NCBI GenBank assembly: GCA_964589725.1
Contig: CAZPUJ010000338.1
Span: 1 to 25,856, forward strand
Direction: 5' to 3'
DNA from: CAYSHJ01 sp964589725
GTDB lineage: Bacteria > Planctomycetota > Planctomycetia > Planctomycetales > Planctomycetaceae
DNA length: 25,856 nt
A program made the position numbers and the translations under genes. This document shows positions 7,494 to 15,228 of the stretch, in pieces. Position 1 is the first letter of the stretch. The number at the start of each line of letters is the position of its first letter. Below the pieces are notes generated by a model, which made no database searches, was not told the DNA's origin, and was given only the letters and a program-made list of their open reading frames with translations.

Positions 7494-8828
7494 ATGCCGC
7501 GATTCAGATTCGGATGGATGCCGCTTCGAGGAATCATCGGGACGGCGGTCATGGCCAGTGGTCTGCTGGGCCTGTGGCCTGCGTTGGCCCAAGAGCGAAA
7601 CTCGACTAAAGGTCTTTCGGAACCGACGGATCCGGCGAAAAAAGCTCAGCCCGAACAGAGGCTGGTTCGCCCCGCCGCCGAAGAACTGCGAGTGAATCCC
7701 CCGGCGCAAGAGTTATGGAATCTGCTAAAGAAGTGGGAAGAGTCATCCAAGAAGATCAGGCAGCTCGATGGCGAACACACACGCTGGGAGTACGACTACG
7801 TCTTCAACGTCGTGAATCGAAACTTCGGAGAATTTTGTTATCAGACTCCCGATAAAGGCCGCATCGATCTGCTTCAGGACATGAAGCTGCTCGCCAACAA
7901 GGGAGCTCCGATGACGGAGGACAAAAAACATTGGAAAACCGGCCAGTCGCTGGTGTTCAAACTGCAATCCGGCAACGCGCAGAAATGGTACTGCGACGGC
8001 AAGCTCATCACGACCATCGACGAATCGACCAAGACCGCGACCAAGATCATCATTCCGCCGCAAAACCAAGGAGTGAACATCACGGACGGGCCGCTGCCGT
8101 TTCTGTTTGGCATGCCGGCGGAGAAGGCTATTCGGAGATATCAACTCCAAGTCTTGGAAGAGAAGAATAACAAAGCGCGGCTGCAGGCTCTTCCACTGTG
8201 GCGATCCGATGCCGCCAATTATCAGAGAGCCATCATCATCTTGGACCTGAAAACGTACCTTCCAGATGCGGTTCAGTTGATCGATCCCGCCGGCACGAAA
8301 GAGACCGTGTTCGTGTTCAAGAATATGGGGGTCAATGCCCCAAAACTTGCGCAGCGGCTAGGTAAGGATCCCTTCACCCCGAATCTGAAGGGCCTCAAGG
8401 TCGTCAACCAGGTTCCGATCCAGGTTCCGATCAACGATAAGACGCAACAGGCCGACGGCGTCGGCACGGACAAGCGCGTGCAGCCGGTCCAAGGAACCAA
8501 TTCCGCGACGAAATCCGTGTCGGAGGCAACGTCGAAAACGAAACCGAAGTCCGAGGCGACGCCGGAAGCGACGATCAAATCACAAGGCTCTGCCAAGACT
8601 CAGCCGATTGTGCCGTCCCTAATTGGCATGGAGTGGACGAAAGCCCAAGAGATCCTGAAGCATCTCGGCTACGAGGTCTCGTTCAAACGCGGCTCAGTAG
8701 CTGACGACGAGAAACAAATAAATCACGTCGAGCGGCAGCAGCCCGACGCCAAGGCCGCTCACCCGGCAGGTCAGAAAGTGATTCTCTGGCTGTACGTGCC
8801 GGAAAGCGACGCACCCGCCAAGAAGTGA
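7494..8828 (+). CDS. TIGR03009-like (LolA-like) protein with C-terminal PASTA domain
   Basis: A 444-residue secreted protein. The signal peptide ends near residue 32 (LWPALAQ). Residues about 70-300 match the planctomycete LolA-like family I know as TIGR03009, with long beta-strand runs such as WEYDYVFNVV, KWYCDGKLITTIDE and LPFLFGMPAEKAIRRYQL. A Thr/Lys/Ser-rich linker follows (about 320-370). Residues about 372-437 form a PASTA domain (VPSLIGMEWTKAQEILKHLG, then GYEVSFKRGSV and AGQKVILWLYV). PASTA domains usually bind muropeptides on penicillin-binding proteins or Ser/Thr kinases, so this one may tether the LolA-like domain to the cell wall. That link is inference. An ATG at 7494 follows a weak purine-rich site. 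Confidence 0.85.
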   Translation: MPRFRFGWMPLRGIIGTAVMASGLLGLWPALAQERNSTKGLSEPTDPAKKAQPEQRLVRPAAEELRVNPPAQELWNLLKKWEESSKKIRQLDGEHTRWEYDYVFNVVNRNFGEFCYQTPDKGRIDLLQDMKLLANKGAPMTEDKKHWKTGQSLVFKLQSGNAQKWYCDGKLITTIDESTKTATKIIIPPQNQGVNITDGPLPFLFGMPAEKAIRRYQLQVLEEKNNKARLQALPLWRSDAANYQRAIIILDLKTYLPDAVQLIDPAGTKETVFVFKNMGVNAPKLAQRLGKDPFTPNLKGLKVVNQVPIQVPINDKTQQADGVGTDKRVQPVQGTNSATKSVSEATSKTKPKSEATPEATIKSQGSAKTQPIVPSLIGMEWTKAQEILKHLGYEVSFKRGSVADDEKQINHVERQQPDAKAAHPAGQKVILWLYVPESDAPAKK

Positions 8829-8880
8829 AACGTCGTCGTCGCGTTGAATGGCCTGTGGAACGACATTCCCTGACCAGCGT

Positions 8881-9501
8881 TCATTCATCGGTCGGTTTTG
8901 GTGCTTTGAGTGCCTGCTGTTGCTTCCGCCATTCGTCGGCGTTGTCCTTTTGGCCCAGGGCGTCGTAGAGATCGACGAGCCTCTGGAGGGCTTCGGTCAG
9001 GCGGCTCTTGCCTTCGGGTGACAACTGGGCCTCACGCTGTTTCATGCCCTCGTAGCCTGCCAGAAGTAGCGGTTCGGCGTCGGAGTAGTTCTTTTGGCCG
9101 AGCAGGCTGCCGCCGAGGAGGGATATTGTGTGAAACGTGGGCGACTCGTCGGGCTGCTTCTTCTGACAGATGAGCAAGCACTCGCGCAAGAGCGGCTCGG
9201 CGTCGGCGGGCTTCTCTTTCTGGAGCAGATTCAGGCCGAGTGCGGCCAGTTGCCCGGCGTACTGTGTCGAGTCGGCACCGGCTTTCTCTTTCCAGAACTG
9301 GGTAAGTTGTCGCAAGAGCGGCTCTGCTTTCTCGGGCTGCTGCAACTTGGCACAGCAGTCGGCTAGGTTGCGGAGACTCTTCTGAGTGTCGGGGTGGTTG
9401 GGACCGAGTTTCGTCTTCCGTTTATCGAGCGCCTGTTCGAACAGCGGCAGGGCCAGGTCGAGCTTGCCAACGGCTTGGTAGGCAGACGCCAGGTTGTTCA
9501 T
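8881..9501 (-). pseudogene. 5'-truncated TPR protein (kinesin-light-chain/kinase-associated type)
   Basis: A 206-residue ORF that begins abruptly at MNNLASAYQAVGKLDLALPL. In the family this motif sits inside a much longer protein, typically preceded by further TPR copies and often a Ser/Thr kinase. An in-frame TAA lies immediately before this ATG, and I see no ribosome-binding site, so the 5' part is missing rather than unread. Further TPR units follow (LGPNHPDTQKSLRNLAD, then EPLLRECLLICQKK). The cut is at about 9501/9502, where the opposing gene also loses its start. It ends 52 bases from the convergent upstream gene. Confidence 0.75.
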
Positions 9502-9545
9502 TTAGCTATCAAATCTCCTACGCGGACGAAGACGCGGCTCCGTCG

Positions 9546-10796
9546 TTGGCGGTGAAGCTCGAACCTCAGAAGGTGCATTCCAGCAGCGGTGACCGACCAC
9601 TGTTGTGTCGCTTCCAGAGTCAGCAGAAGCCGCTGCGATATGTGCTCAGTCCGGGCCGGAGTTATGTCTTCGACGCTCGTGATGAAGGTGGCTTCGATCT
9701 GCGGCGTGCGAAGACGGACCGCGACGGCGTTGCGCTCGACACGCGCGAACTCAAGGTGTTGGCTGTGGCGGACCAGGGATACCGCCGAGGGTATCCGCAG
9801 TGGCAGGAGCGGGTCCAGGGGCTGATTGCGGATGTCTCAAATCACTTCGACGATGGCTTTGGAATTCGCCTGTCCGTGATCGAGTGCCAAAACTGGAATC
9901 GCCCGGTTCCGGCTGACAATTTGAGCGTCCCGCTGACTCAACTCTTCGATATTCCGACGGGTGACGCGGATTTGGTGATTGGCTTCACGATCTTGCAAAT
10001 GCCGCAACAATCTCAATCTGTGGCGCTGGGAACGACGACCCACTTTGGCCAGTACATCGCGATTCAGGAGCCGACTGATCCCGCACTCATGTCCCGCGGC
10101 AAGGTCATCCTACTTCACGAACTGTGCCATGTGTTCGGCGCATTTCATCTGGCAGACCGGCGGTCGGTCATGCAACCGAACATCGGCACGGTCCCGCGAC
10201 AAGTCAGCGTGACCGATGTCACACGACGAATCATCCGGCTCACTCGCAACATGGATCTGCGGAAAGGAGTCGAAAGCCTCGACCATGAGACCACGCAACA
10301 GATCAGTGAGCTGTACCGGGTCCATCACCATCCGGAGAGCGTTGATGATGATCCAATCGCCGCCGGGTATTGCTACCAATCACTGATGGCCTGGACGAAG
10401 GGAGACACACGCCGGACTCGGCAGATGGCCGCGCAGGTCTTGCAGCGCACGCCCCGAAATTTTGGAGCATGGATGTTATTCGGCGCCGCGGCAGCGAAAG
10501 ACAACGACGGACCCGAGGCCGAGCGGGGATTTCGCCAAGCGATCCGTTTGAAGCCGCAGTCCGCCGAAGGCTACGCAGGGGTGGGCTTGGCACTTCTGCT
10601 GCAACAAAAGACGGCCGGCGCCCAACAGATGGCGGACTATGCCGTACAACTGGACCCGAAATCGCAGATGGCGCAAGCGGTACGAACGGCCTGCAAACAG
10701 GTGGCGGAAGTCGAAGCATCGACGAAGCAATTCATGGAGCGGCTCAAGAAGGCCGCGAAAGACGCCGAGTCCGCCGCCGCCGCTCCGAAAAAGTAG
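9546..10796 (+). CDS. metzincin-type zinc protease with TPR domain, 5' end missing
   Basis: About 416 residues from the TTG at 9546. The frame is open further upstream without any ATG (reading SYQISYADEDAAPSLAV before it), and no signal peptide is present, so the real start has probably been lost. Residues 191-201 are HELCHVFGAFH, the extended zinc motif HExxHxxGxxH with the metzincin third His; the Met-turn is SVMQP at 207-211. Residues about 270-400 contain TPR-like helices (LKPQSAEGYAGVGLALLLQQ). A secreted protease is the expected role. The 5' end collides with a second truncated gene at 9502. Confidence 0.8.
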   Translation: MAVKLEPQKVHSSSGDRPLLCRFQSQQKPLRYVLSPGRSYVFDARDEGGFDLRRAKTDRDGVALDTRELKVLAVADQGYRRGYPQWQERVQGLIADVSNHFDDGFGIRLSVIECQNWNRPVPADNLSVPLTQLFDIPTGDADLVIGFTILQMPQQSQSVALGTTTHFGQYIAIQEPTDPALMSRGKVILLHELCHVFGAFHLADRRSVMQPNIGTVPRQVSVTDVTRRIIRLTRNMDLRKGVESLDHETTQQISELYRVHHHPESVDDDPIAAGYCYQSLMAWTKGDTRRTRQMAAQVLQRTPRNFGAWMLFGAAAAKDNDGPEAERGFRQAIRLKPQSAEGYAGVGLALLLQQKTAGAQQMADYAVQLDPKSQMAQAVRTACKQVAEVEASTKQFMERLKKAAKDAESAAAAPKK

Positions 10797-10807
10797 CCAG
10801 AGAATGA

Positions 10808-10954
10808 AACAAGAGCCGGCTTCCTTTCCGAAAAGTTGCCGTCAGCGCTCGCCGTCAGCGCGAAAAGGACAACCTGCCTTGGGTGTTCGAGTACATCGCT
10901 CATCAAAAAGAACATCATGCGCGGGGAGAAGCCTTTGAGCGGCTGGAGCGATAA
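10808..10954 (+). pseudogene. 3' remnant of an IS200-like/RAYT transposase gene
   Basis: The frame that stops with TAA at 10952 reads VFEYIAHQKEHHARGEAFER. The pattern of Y-I-x-x-QKEHH-A-x-G followed by a short helix matches the C-terminal end of transposases of the Y1 (REP-associated tyrosine) type. Only this tail is recognisable; the catalytic HUH core is absent, and an in-frame TGA closes the frame at 10805. A source for the palindromic repeats in the window is plausible, but unproven. Confidence 0.45.
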
Positions 10955-11119
10955 TCTGATTTCGACGAGGAAGAAGCTGAGGGCTAAAGCCGCGTGCGAG
11001 AAGCCCGGCTAAAGCCAGCTCGATGGCAGGGTGGTTGAGACGCTTCACCACCAGTTGAAACCGGTGGCAAACGGGGAGTCGGCCGAAGCCGACACGATGC
11101 CAACCCGCTTTGGGATTAC

Positions 11120-11188
11120 ATGCAGACAATCCCCGCCCACAAGGAACTGGCCCCGGGCACTCTGCACGCCATCCTACGTCAAGCATCG
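11120..11188 (+). pseudogene. C-terminal remnant of a HicA-like toxin
   Basis: The reading TIPAHKELAPGTLHAILRQA fits the C-terminal consensus of YcfA/HicA-family toxins (VPxHKELxPGTLxxILRQAG). The preceding domain is missing, and the sequence loses similarity after RQA. The remnant is in the same frame as the downstream secreted protein, which explains why a naive ORF call starts at 11120. Confidence 0.55.
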
Positions 11189-11372
11189 CGCTTCGTGCCG
11201 AAGTCCGAGTTGCGGCCCCATTTCTTTTTTGGCTCGCGAACTCGACAACACCGCCCCGCTGTCTCCGCGTGTCGTCCCTCGAATCTCCGTCAATTTGCGA
11301 AAATTCGCGCCACGCGCCGATTTTCTTGCTCCACGTCCGAGCGTTTTCCGGCTTGTGAGGATGGAGGCCAAG

Positions 11373-11392
11373 CCGCATCCGGTGAGATGCGG
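11373..11392. other. perfect 7-bp hairpin upstream of secreted protein
   Basis: Arms CCGCATC (11373-11379) and GATGCGG (11386-11392) with a 6-base loop. It lies about 65 bases before the start at 11459 and could be part of the 5' leader or a terminator for the decayed genes upstream. There is no T-run. Confidence 0.4.
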
Positions 11393-11458
11393 AACCGAAT
11401 TAAGGTGAAAAACCTCCCTCGGACGGCCCAATTCCTTCCTCCTTTAAGGCGAGACATC

Positions 11459-13675
11459 ATGATCCTTCAAAACTGGCTGAACATGTGGCGCAACTGCAAT
11501 TCTCGGGAGCTGGACCGGAGTGCCTCCTCTGGTTGGGCTGCGCGCTTTGGGCTTCCGACGGGGAGACCCGTTCGTCGGCGTCGGAATCGTTCTGGACGCA
11601 TCGAGCCGCTGGAGGACCGCTGCCTGCTGGCGGCGTTCCTGGTGAACACCATCGTTGACGAAGACAGTGGCACGGCCGATCCGAACTACGGTGCGGGCAC
11701 ATCGCTGCGTGAGGCCATCAACGCCGCCAATGGGAACGGTGAGGCCGACACGATCACGTTCGACGCCGCCGGTGTCTTCGCCACGCCGCAGACCATCACG
11801 CTCACGCTGGGCGAGCTGCCCATCACCGATGCGGTGACCATCACGGGTACAGGCGCGGCAAACCTGACCATCAGCGGCAACAACGCCTCCCGCATTTTCA
11901 ACATCGATAACGGTGATTCCGGCACAGTGATCGACGTGGAGATCGTCGCTCTGACGCTGACCGGCGGCGTTACGTACGGCGGCGGCGGCGGGATCCTCAA
12001 CGGCGAGAACCTGACGATGGCCGACGCCGTGATTACCGGCAACGCGGCCTACTACTACAGCGTCGGCGGCGGCATCTACAACTCTGGCACCGCGACGCTC
12101 ACCAATTGCACCGTGTCCGGCAACTTCGGCTATTCCGGCGGCGGCGGTATCTACAACGCCGGCTCCGTGACTCTCTTCAACTGTACGCTGTCCGGCAACT
12201 CCGGCGGCAACGGTGGCGGCATTTTCAATGATTCCGGCTCCATGACCCTCACCAACTGCCGCCTGTTCGACAACTCCGCCGGCTCCGGCGGCGGCATCCG
12301 AAACTCGGGCGCCGCGACGCTCACCAACTGCCGCCTGCACGACAACTCGGCGTACTACGAAGGCGGCGGCATCGCCAACCTCGGCTCCGTGACGCTTACC
12401 GACTGCGCGCTGTCCGGCAACACGACCAGCGGTGAGGGCGGCGGTATCTCCAGCAGTGGTTCCGCGACACTTACCAACTGCACCCTGTTCGACAACTCCG
12501 CCACCTACAACGGCGGTGGCATTTTTATGAACGGAGGCTCCACGAAGCTCACGAACTGCACGCTGTCCGGCAACACGGCGTCCTACGCAGGCGGTGGTAT
12601 CTTCGTAGCGGCGGGGCTGGAGATGAACAATACCATCGTCGCCAAAAGCTTGGCAGGCGACGTGTTCAACTACTCTGGAAGCGTTACGGGCAGCCACAAT
12701 CTCGTCGAGGACGGGAGTGGCGGACTGTCCGACACGATCACTGGCGATCCCAAGTTCGGACCACTGGGAAACAACGGCGGGCCGACGGAGACTCTCCCCT
12801 TGCTACCCGGCAGTCCGGCCATCAACGCCGGCTCGGATGACCTGGCCGTGGACGAAAACGGCGATCCGTTGACCACCGATCAGCGCGGTTCCGGCTTTGC
12901 ACGCTTCATCAACACCGTGGACATCGGCGCGTTCGAGTTCCAGCCCTCGGGCGCTCAACTGATCACCGACCCCTGCGACGCGACCAAGATGGCGCTGCTC
13001 GTGGGAGGCACGTCGGGAAACGACCTCATCGAGATCAAGCCGGTCAAGAAGTCGATCAATCTCCAAGTGCTGATCAACAACGTCTCGTACGGGTACTTCA
13101 ATCCGACCGGCAGCCTGATCGTCTCTGGCCAGGCGGGCGATGACACGATCACCGTGGATTCGACGAACTCGCGGAAGAGTTTTTTGTATGGCAATGGGGG
13201 CAACGATTCGATCACCAGCGGCAGTGGTCCGAGCATCCTGGTCGGAGGCGACGGTAACGACACGCTCAACAGCGGCAACGCCCGCGACATCCTGTTCGGT
13301 GGCAACGGGGCCGATGTGCTCAATGGCGGCAACGGCGACGATATCGTGATCGGCGGCTCCACCCGCTTCGATGAAATGAACACCAGCGACCAGCAAGCGC
13401 TCTGCGCCATTCAAAACGAATGGATGCGCACGGCCAAGACCGACAGGTACACGAGCCGCGTCAACCACCTGCGCGGCACGACGTCCGGCGGCTTGAACGC
13501 AGCATTCCTGCTCACCGGGGCACCCGGCCCCAGCCAAACGGTCTTCGACGACGCGAGCAGCGACCAACTCACCGGTAGTTCGGACAAGGATTGGTACTTT
13601 GCCAACACAGTGGGCGGCACGGCAATCGATCAAGTGTTCGGCAAGCTTTCCACGGAACTGTTGGAGGAAGTGTAG
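11459..13675 (+). CDS. secreted beta-helix protein with LEDRxLLA, CSLREA-like and RTX-like segments
   Basis: A 738-residue protein starting at the ATG at 11459; an AAGGCGAG site lies just upstream. Residues about 41-59 carry the planctomycete N-terminal motif (basic run, then EPLEDRCLLAA), and residues 80-91 read GTSLREAINAAN, matching the CSLREA-type domain. Residues about 170-400 are a series of about seven GGGIYNSGTATLTNC-type repeats, each ending in SGN or DNS, indicating a right-handed parallel beta-helix as in polymorphic outer-membrane or pectate-lyase-like proteins. Residues about 565-630 hold RTX-like glycine-rich calcium-binding motifs (GGDGNDTLNSG, GGNGADVLNGGNGDD). It probably acts on or outside the cell surface. 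Confidence 0.9.
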   Translation: MILQNWLNMWRNCNSRELDRSASSGWAARFGLPTGRPVRRRRNRSGRIEPLEDRCLLAAFLVNTIVDEDSGTADPNYGAGTSLREAINAANGNGEADTITFDAAGVFATPQTITLTLGELPITDAVTITGTGAANLTISGNNASRIFNIDNGDSGTVIDVEIVALTLTGGVTYGGGGGILNGENLTMADAVITGNAAYYYSVGGGIYNSGTATLTNCTVSGNFGYSGGGGIYNAGSVTLFNCTLSGNSGGNGGGIFNDSGSMTLTNCRLFDNSAGSGGGIRNSGAATLTNCRLHDNSAYYEGGGIANLGSVTLTDCALSGNTTSGEGGGISSSGSATLTNCTLFDNSATYNGGGIFMNGGSTKLTNCTLSGNTASYAGGGIFVAAGLEMNNTIVAKSLAGDVFNYSGSVTGSHNLVEDGSGGLSDTITGDPKFGPLGNNGGPTETLPLLPGSPAINAGSDDLAVDENGDPLTTDQRGSGFARFINTVDIGAFEFQPSGAQLITDPCDATKMALLVGGTSGNDLIEIKPVKKSINLQVLINNVSYGYFNPTGSLIVSGQAGDDTITVDSTNSRKSFLYGNGGNDSITSGSGPSILVGGDGNDTLNSGNARDILFGGNGADVLNGGNGDDIVIGGSTRFDEMNTSDQQALCAIQNEWMRTAKTDRYTSRVNHLRGTTSGGLNAAFLLTGAPGPSQTVFDDASSDQLTGSSDKDWYFANTVGGTAIDQVFGKLSTELLEEV

Positions 13676-13951
13676 CGCGGCGACGCCGCAACTCAGTGCA
13701 AAGTGACGAGTGCAAACTGCCAAGTGCAAAATCACGACGACCGCAGGTGGGTTTGTTCGACATTTTTCACTTTTCAGTCGGGAACTTGACGGATGCCAAG
13801 GTCGAGCGGTTTGCAATCTGGCAAGTCCCCCCACGAAATACATCTCGGCCGTGACTCATGGACGTGTGGGAGTTCGCGAGCCAGTCAGCAGTCAGACGAG
13901 TTGCGACGTGCTGGCGTTGGCTTCAGTGGTAACGATCAAAGGTCAGGAAGA
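13676..13951. other. gap between convergent genes
   Basis: No supported gene on either strand. It includes the near-repetitive phrase GTGCAAACTGCCAAGTGCAAA around 13709-13730, of the sort seen in intergenic DNA of planctomycetes. Both flanking genes end here. I find no clear intrinsic terminator. Confidence 0.5.
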
Positions 13952-14668
13952 TTAATCCATGAATTGGCCGTCGTACCCGATCGATTTGAGTGACTTGATC
14001 AGTTCGTCGCGCGACACGGGTTGTCCGGGCCGTGTGCCGATCGTGGCGAGGCGTCTTTCATAATTCACTTGGACGGCAAGCACACCCGGTGCTTGATGAA
14101 GGGCCTGAGCGGCCTTGGCCGCTCACCCTTCACACGTCATGCCTTCGACTTTGATCACGGTGCGAGGCATGTCCGCTGTGATCTTGTCACTACCCGTGGC
14201 GAGCAACCCGGTCACAGACTGCGGAAAGAAAAGAAACACGACGGCCAGCAGCGTGACCGCCCACAGCATGATCTTGTTGAAAGCTATCATGCTGAACCAC
14301 CGCTTGCCGCTTGCCTCGGCCGATGGCGAGCAACAATCCGCCGCCGCGGCGGCCATGCACCGCGGCCGGTACGTGAAGTAAAAGGCCATGCCGAGAAAGC
14401 CGAACGTGACGAGCATGAAGATCGGCCGGTAGGCTTCCAGAGCCGATGCGATTCCCGCGCCGGAAACGCCGACCAGCAACAACAGCACCGGCAACCAGCA
14501 ACAACTCGACGCCATGAGGGCTGAGACGACCGTGCCGATTTTGGCGATCAACTCGCCTCGATTGGAAAAAGATCTGGATGGGACCGTCGTTGCGCCCGGC
14601 AACGATTTCGCCTTCGTCCCTCAGCAATCGGCAGCGGGCAGCGCCCGGCGTTCCATTTCGCTCGACAT
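13952..14668 (-). CDS. MerT-MerP fusion selenoprotein (mercuric-type transporter plus HMA domain), two Sec
   Basis: Read with TGA as Sec, this is a 238-residue protein from the ATG at 14668 (AGGAG seven bases upstream) to the TAA at 13952. TGA 14621-14623 is residue 16, in ADCUG; TGA 14123-14125 is residue 182, in GMTCEGU, exactly where HMA domains have CxxC. Between them, residues 41-150 form a MerT-like membrane unit with the diagnostic adjacent cysteines SSCC (56-57), a loop with C104, C111 and C112, and further membrane helices. After U182 the HMA fold continues without interruption (APGVLAVQVNYERR, then SLKSIGYDGQF). MerT/MerP move Hg(II) across the inner membrane. Conventional calling would give only 14123-14602 from an artificial TTG. 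A candidate SECIS hairpin follows each TGA. The substrate is inferred. Confidence 0.85.
14077..14095 (-). promoter_or_regulatory. candidate SECIS hairpin for Sec182 of MerTP
   Basis: On the - strand, perfect 7-bp stem CAAGCAC/GTGCTTG with apical loop CGGGT, containing GGGU. The loop begins 35 bases after the TGA, within the commonly quoted 16-37 base window for bacterial SECIS. A short GCGGC/GCCGC hairpin right after the TGA (14109-14122) is an alternative. Confidence 0.6.
14580..14620 (-). promoter_or_regulatory. candidate SECIS hairpin for Sec16 of MerTP
   Basis: On the - strand, a perfect 7-bp inner stem TCGTTGC/GCAACGA (14599-14605/14587-14593) with loop CGGGC. An outer 5-bp stem GGGAC/GTCCC (14616-14620/14580-14584) starts directly after the TGA. 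The apical loop begins 23 bases after the TGA. Confidence 0.65.
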
Positions 14669-14704
14669 GGACTGACTCCTGGGTTCGTGTGAATCGAGTT
14701 TTAA

Positions 14705-14800
14705 TAACCCGAAGCGTCAGCGAGGGCGGACGCTTCAAGTGACGGCGTTCTTACAATCGAAGTTCTGTGAAGCCTACGCCCTCGCTGACGCTTCGGGTTA
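14705..14800. repeat. dispersed inverted-repeat element (TAACCCGAAGCG family), copy 2
   Basis: Perfect 23-bp arms, 14705-14727 and 14778-14800, with a 50-base spacer. The same core as the repeat at 5150-5214. It sits between the MerTP gene and the HMA lipoprotein gene, and the outer end of its right arm supplies the TAA stop codon of the lipoprotein (14798-14800). Confidence 0.9.
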
Positions 14801-15148
14801 CTTTGGTTGCGGCTTCGCCTTAACGTCCGCATCAAAGCCTTCTCTGGTGATTCTCTCCCGCATCTCTTCCACCGTCATCCGCCGCCCGTCGAACGTGACA
14901 TGCAACAGGTCGCGGTCCCATTCATCCCTCACCAACTCAACGCCTGGAAGCCCTACCAGGGCCTCTTTCACCCGATTGGGTCAGTCCTCTCACATCAACG
15001 CCAACCGATTGCCCATGTCCTTGACATGGAACGTCACGGTTTCGGTTCCGGCCTTCATCGGCGTGACCGGTGAGGACGAACCGCCGCAACCCGAGAGCAA
15101 CACCACCGCTAATCCTGCCAAGCCAATCACTCGTACCGTGGCGAGCAT
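14798..15148 (-). CDS. HMA-domain lipoprotein selenoprotein with UxxU
   Basis: A 116-residue protein from the ATG at 15148 to the TAA at 14798, with two in-frame TGA codons (14990-14992 and 14981-14983) at residues 53 and 56. The signal peptide and lipobox are at residues 1-21 (VVLLSGC). The mature part reads as an HMA domain: strand (GTETVTFHVKDM), LMUEDU in place of the usual MxCxxC, helix (PNRVKEALVGLPGVELV), strand (LLHVTFDGRR), helix (TVEEMRERITREGFDAD). Replacement of both cysteines by Sec, with the fold intact around them, is the strongest single case for recoding. It is expected to bind a soft metal at the outer face of the membrane and could pass it to MerTP. Conventional calling ends at residue 52. 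Confidence 0.85.
14947..14965 (-). promoter_or_regulatory. candidate SECIS hairpin of the UxxU lipoprotein
   Basis: On the - strand, GAGGCCCT/AGGGCTTC, 8 bp with one G:T, and apical loop GGT. The loop is 24 bases after the second TGA and 36 after the first, so a single element could serve both. GGU matches the key apical G-U of the E. coli fdhF element. Confidence 0.65.
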
Positions 15149-15167
15149 CACGTTGTTAACTCCCGAG

Positions 15168-15223
15168 GATTTTCGATTGAACCGCCGTCCGCATTCCCAA
15201 TCGAAAATCAAAAATCGAAAATC
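15168..15223. repeat. short AT-rich repeat AATCGAAAATC
   Basis: Two direct copies of the 11-mer at 15199-15209 and 15213-15223 and one inverted copy at 15168-15178, all between the FGE-like gene and the UxxU lipoprotein gene. This is AT-rich against a GC-rich background. It is probably a planctomycete intergenic repeat, though part of the transcript leader of the lipoprotein gene. Confidence 0.6.
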
Positions 15224-15228
15224 TGCAA

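Larger units (their letters stand above)
10797..11458. other. gene graveyard of 662 bases
   Basis: No intact gene. Apart from the transposase and HicA remnants listed separately, it contains the palindromic phrases AAGCCGCGTGCGAGAAGCCC and GCCGAAGCCG, which resemble short dispersed repeats. The frame of the downstream secreted protein is open through much of it, but its N-terminal motif structure shows the true start is at 11459. Confidence 0.6.

Noticed and set aside
9546..9560. TTG at 9546 as a genuine start of the metzincin gene
   Set aside because: No ribosome-binding site or signal peptide accompanies it and the frame stays open upstream, pointing to a truncated 5' end.
11360..11420. 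Group II intron end structure around the CCGCATC/GATGCGG hairpin
   Set aside because: No reverse transcriptase or other domain V/VI features are near; a single short hairpin is not enough.
11120..11458. Start of the secreted beta-helix protein at 11120
   Set aside because: The first 113 residues include a HicA-like remnant, and the LEDRxLLA motif normally sits within about 60 residues of the true start, which the ATG at 11459 gives.
14021..14524. Long + strand ORF (167 residues) opposite MerTP
   Set aside because: Its His/Arg/Gly-rich composition is that of an antisense shadow, while the - strand encodes a recognisable transporter.
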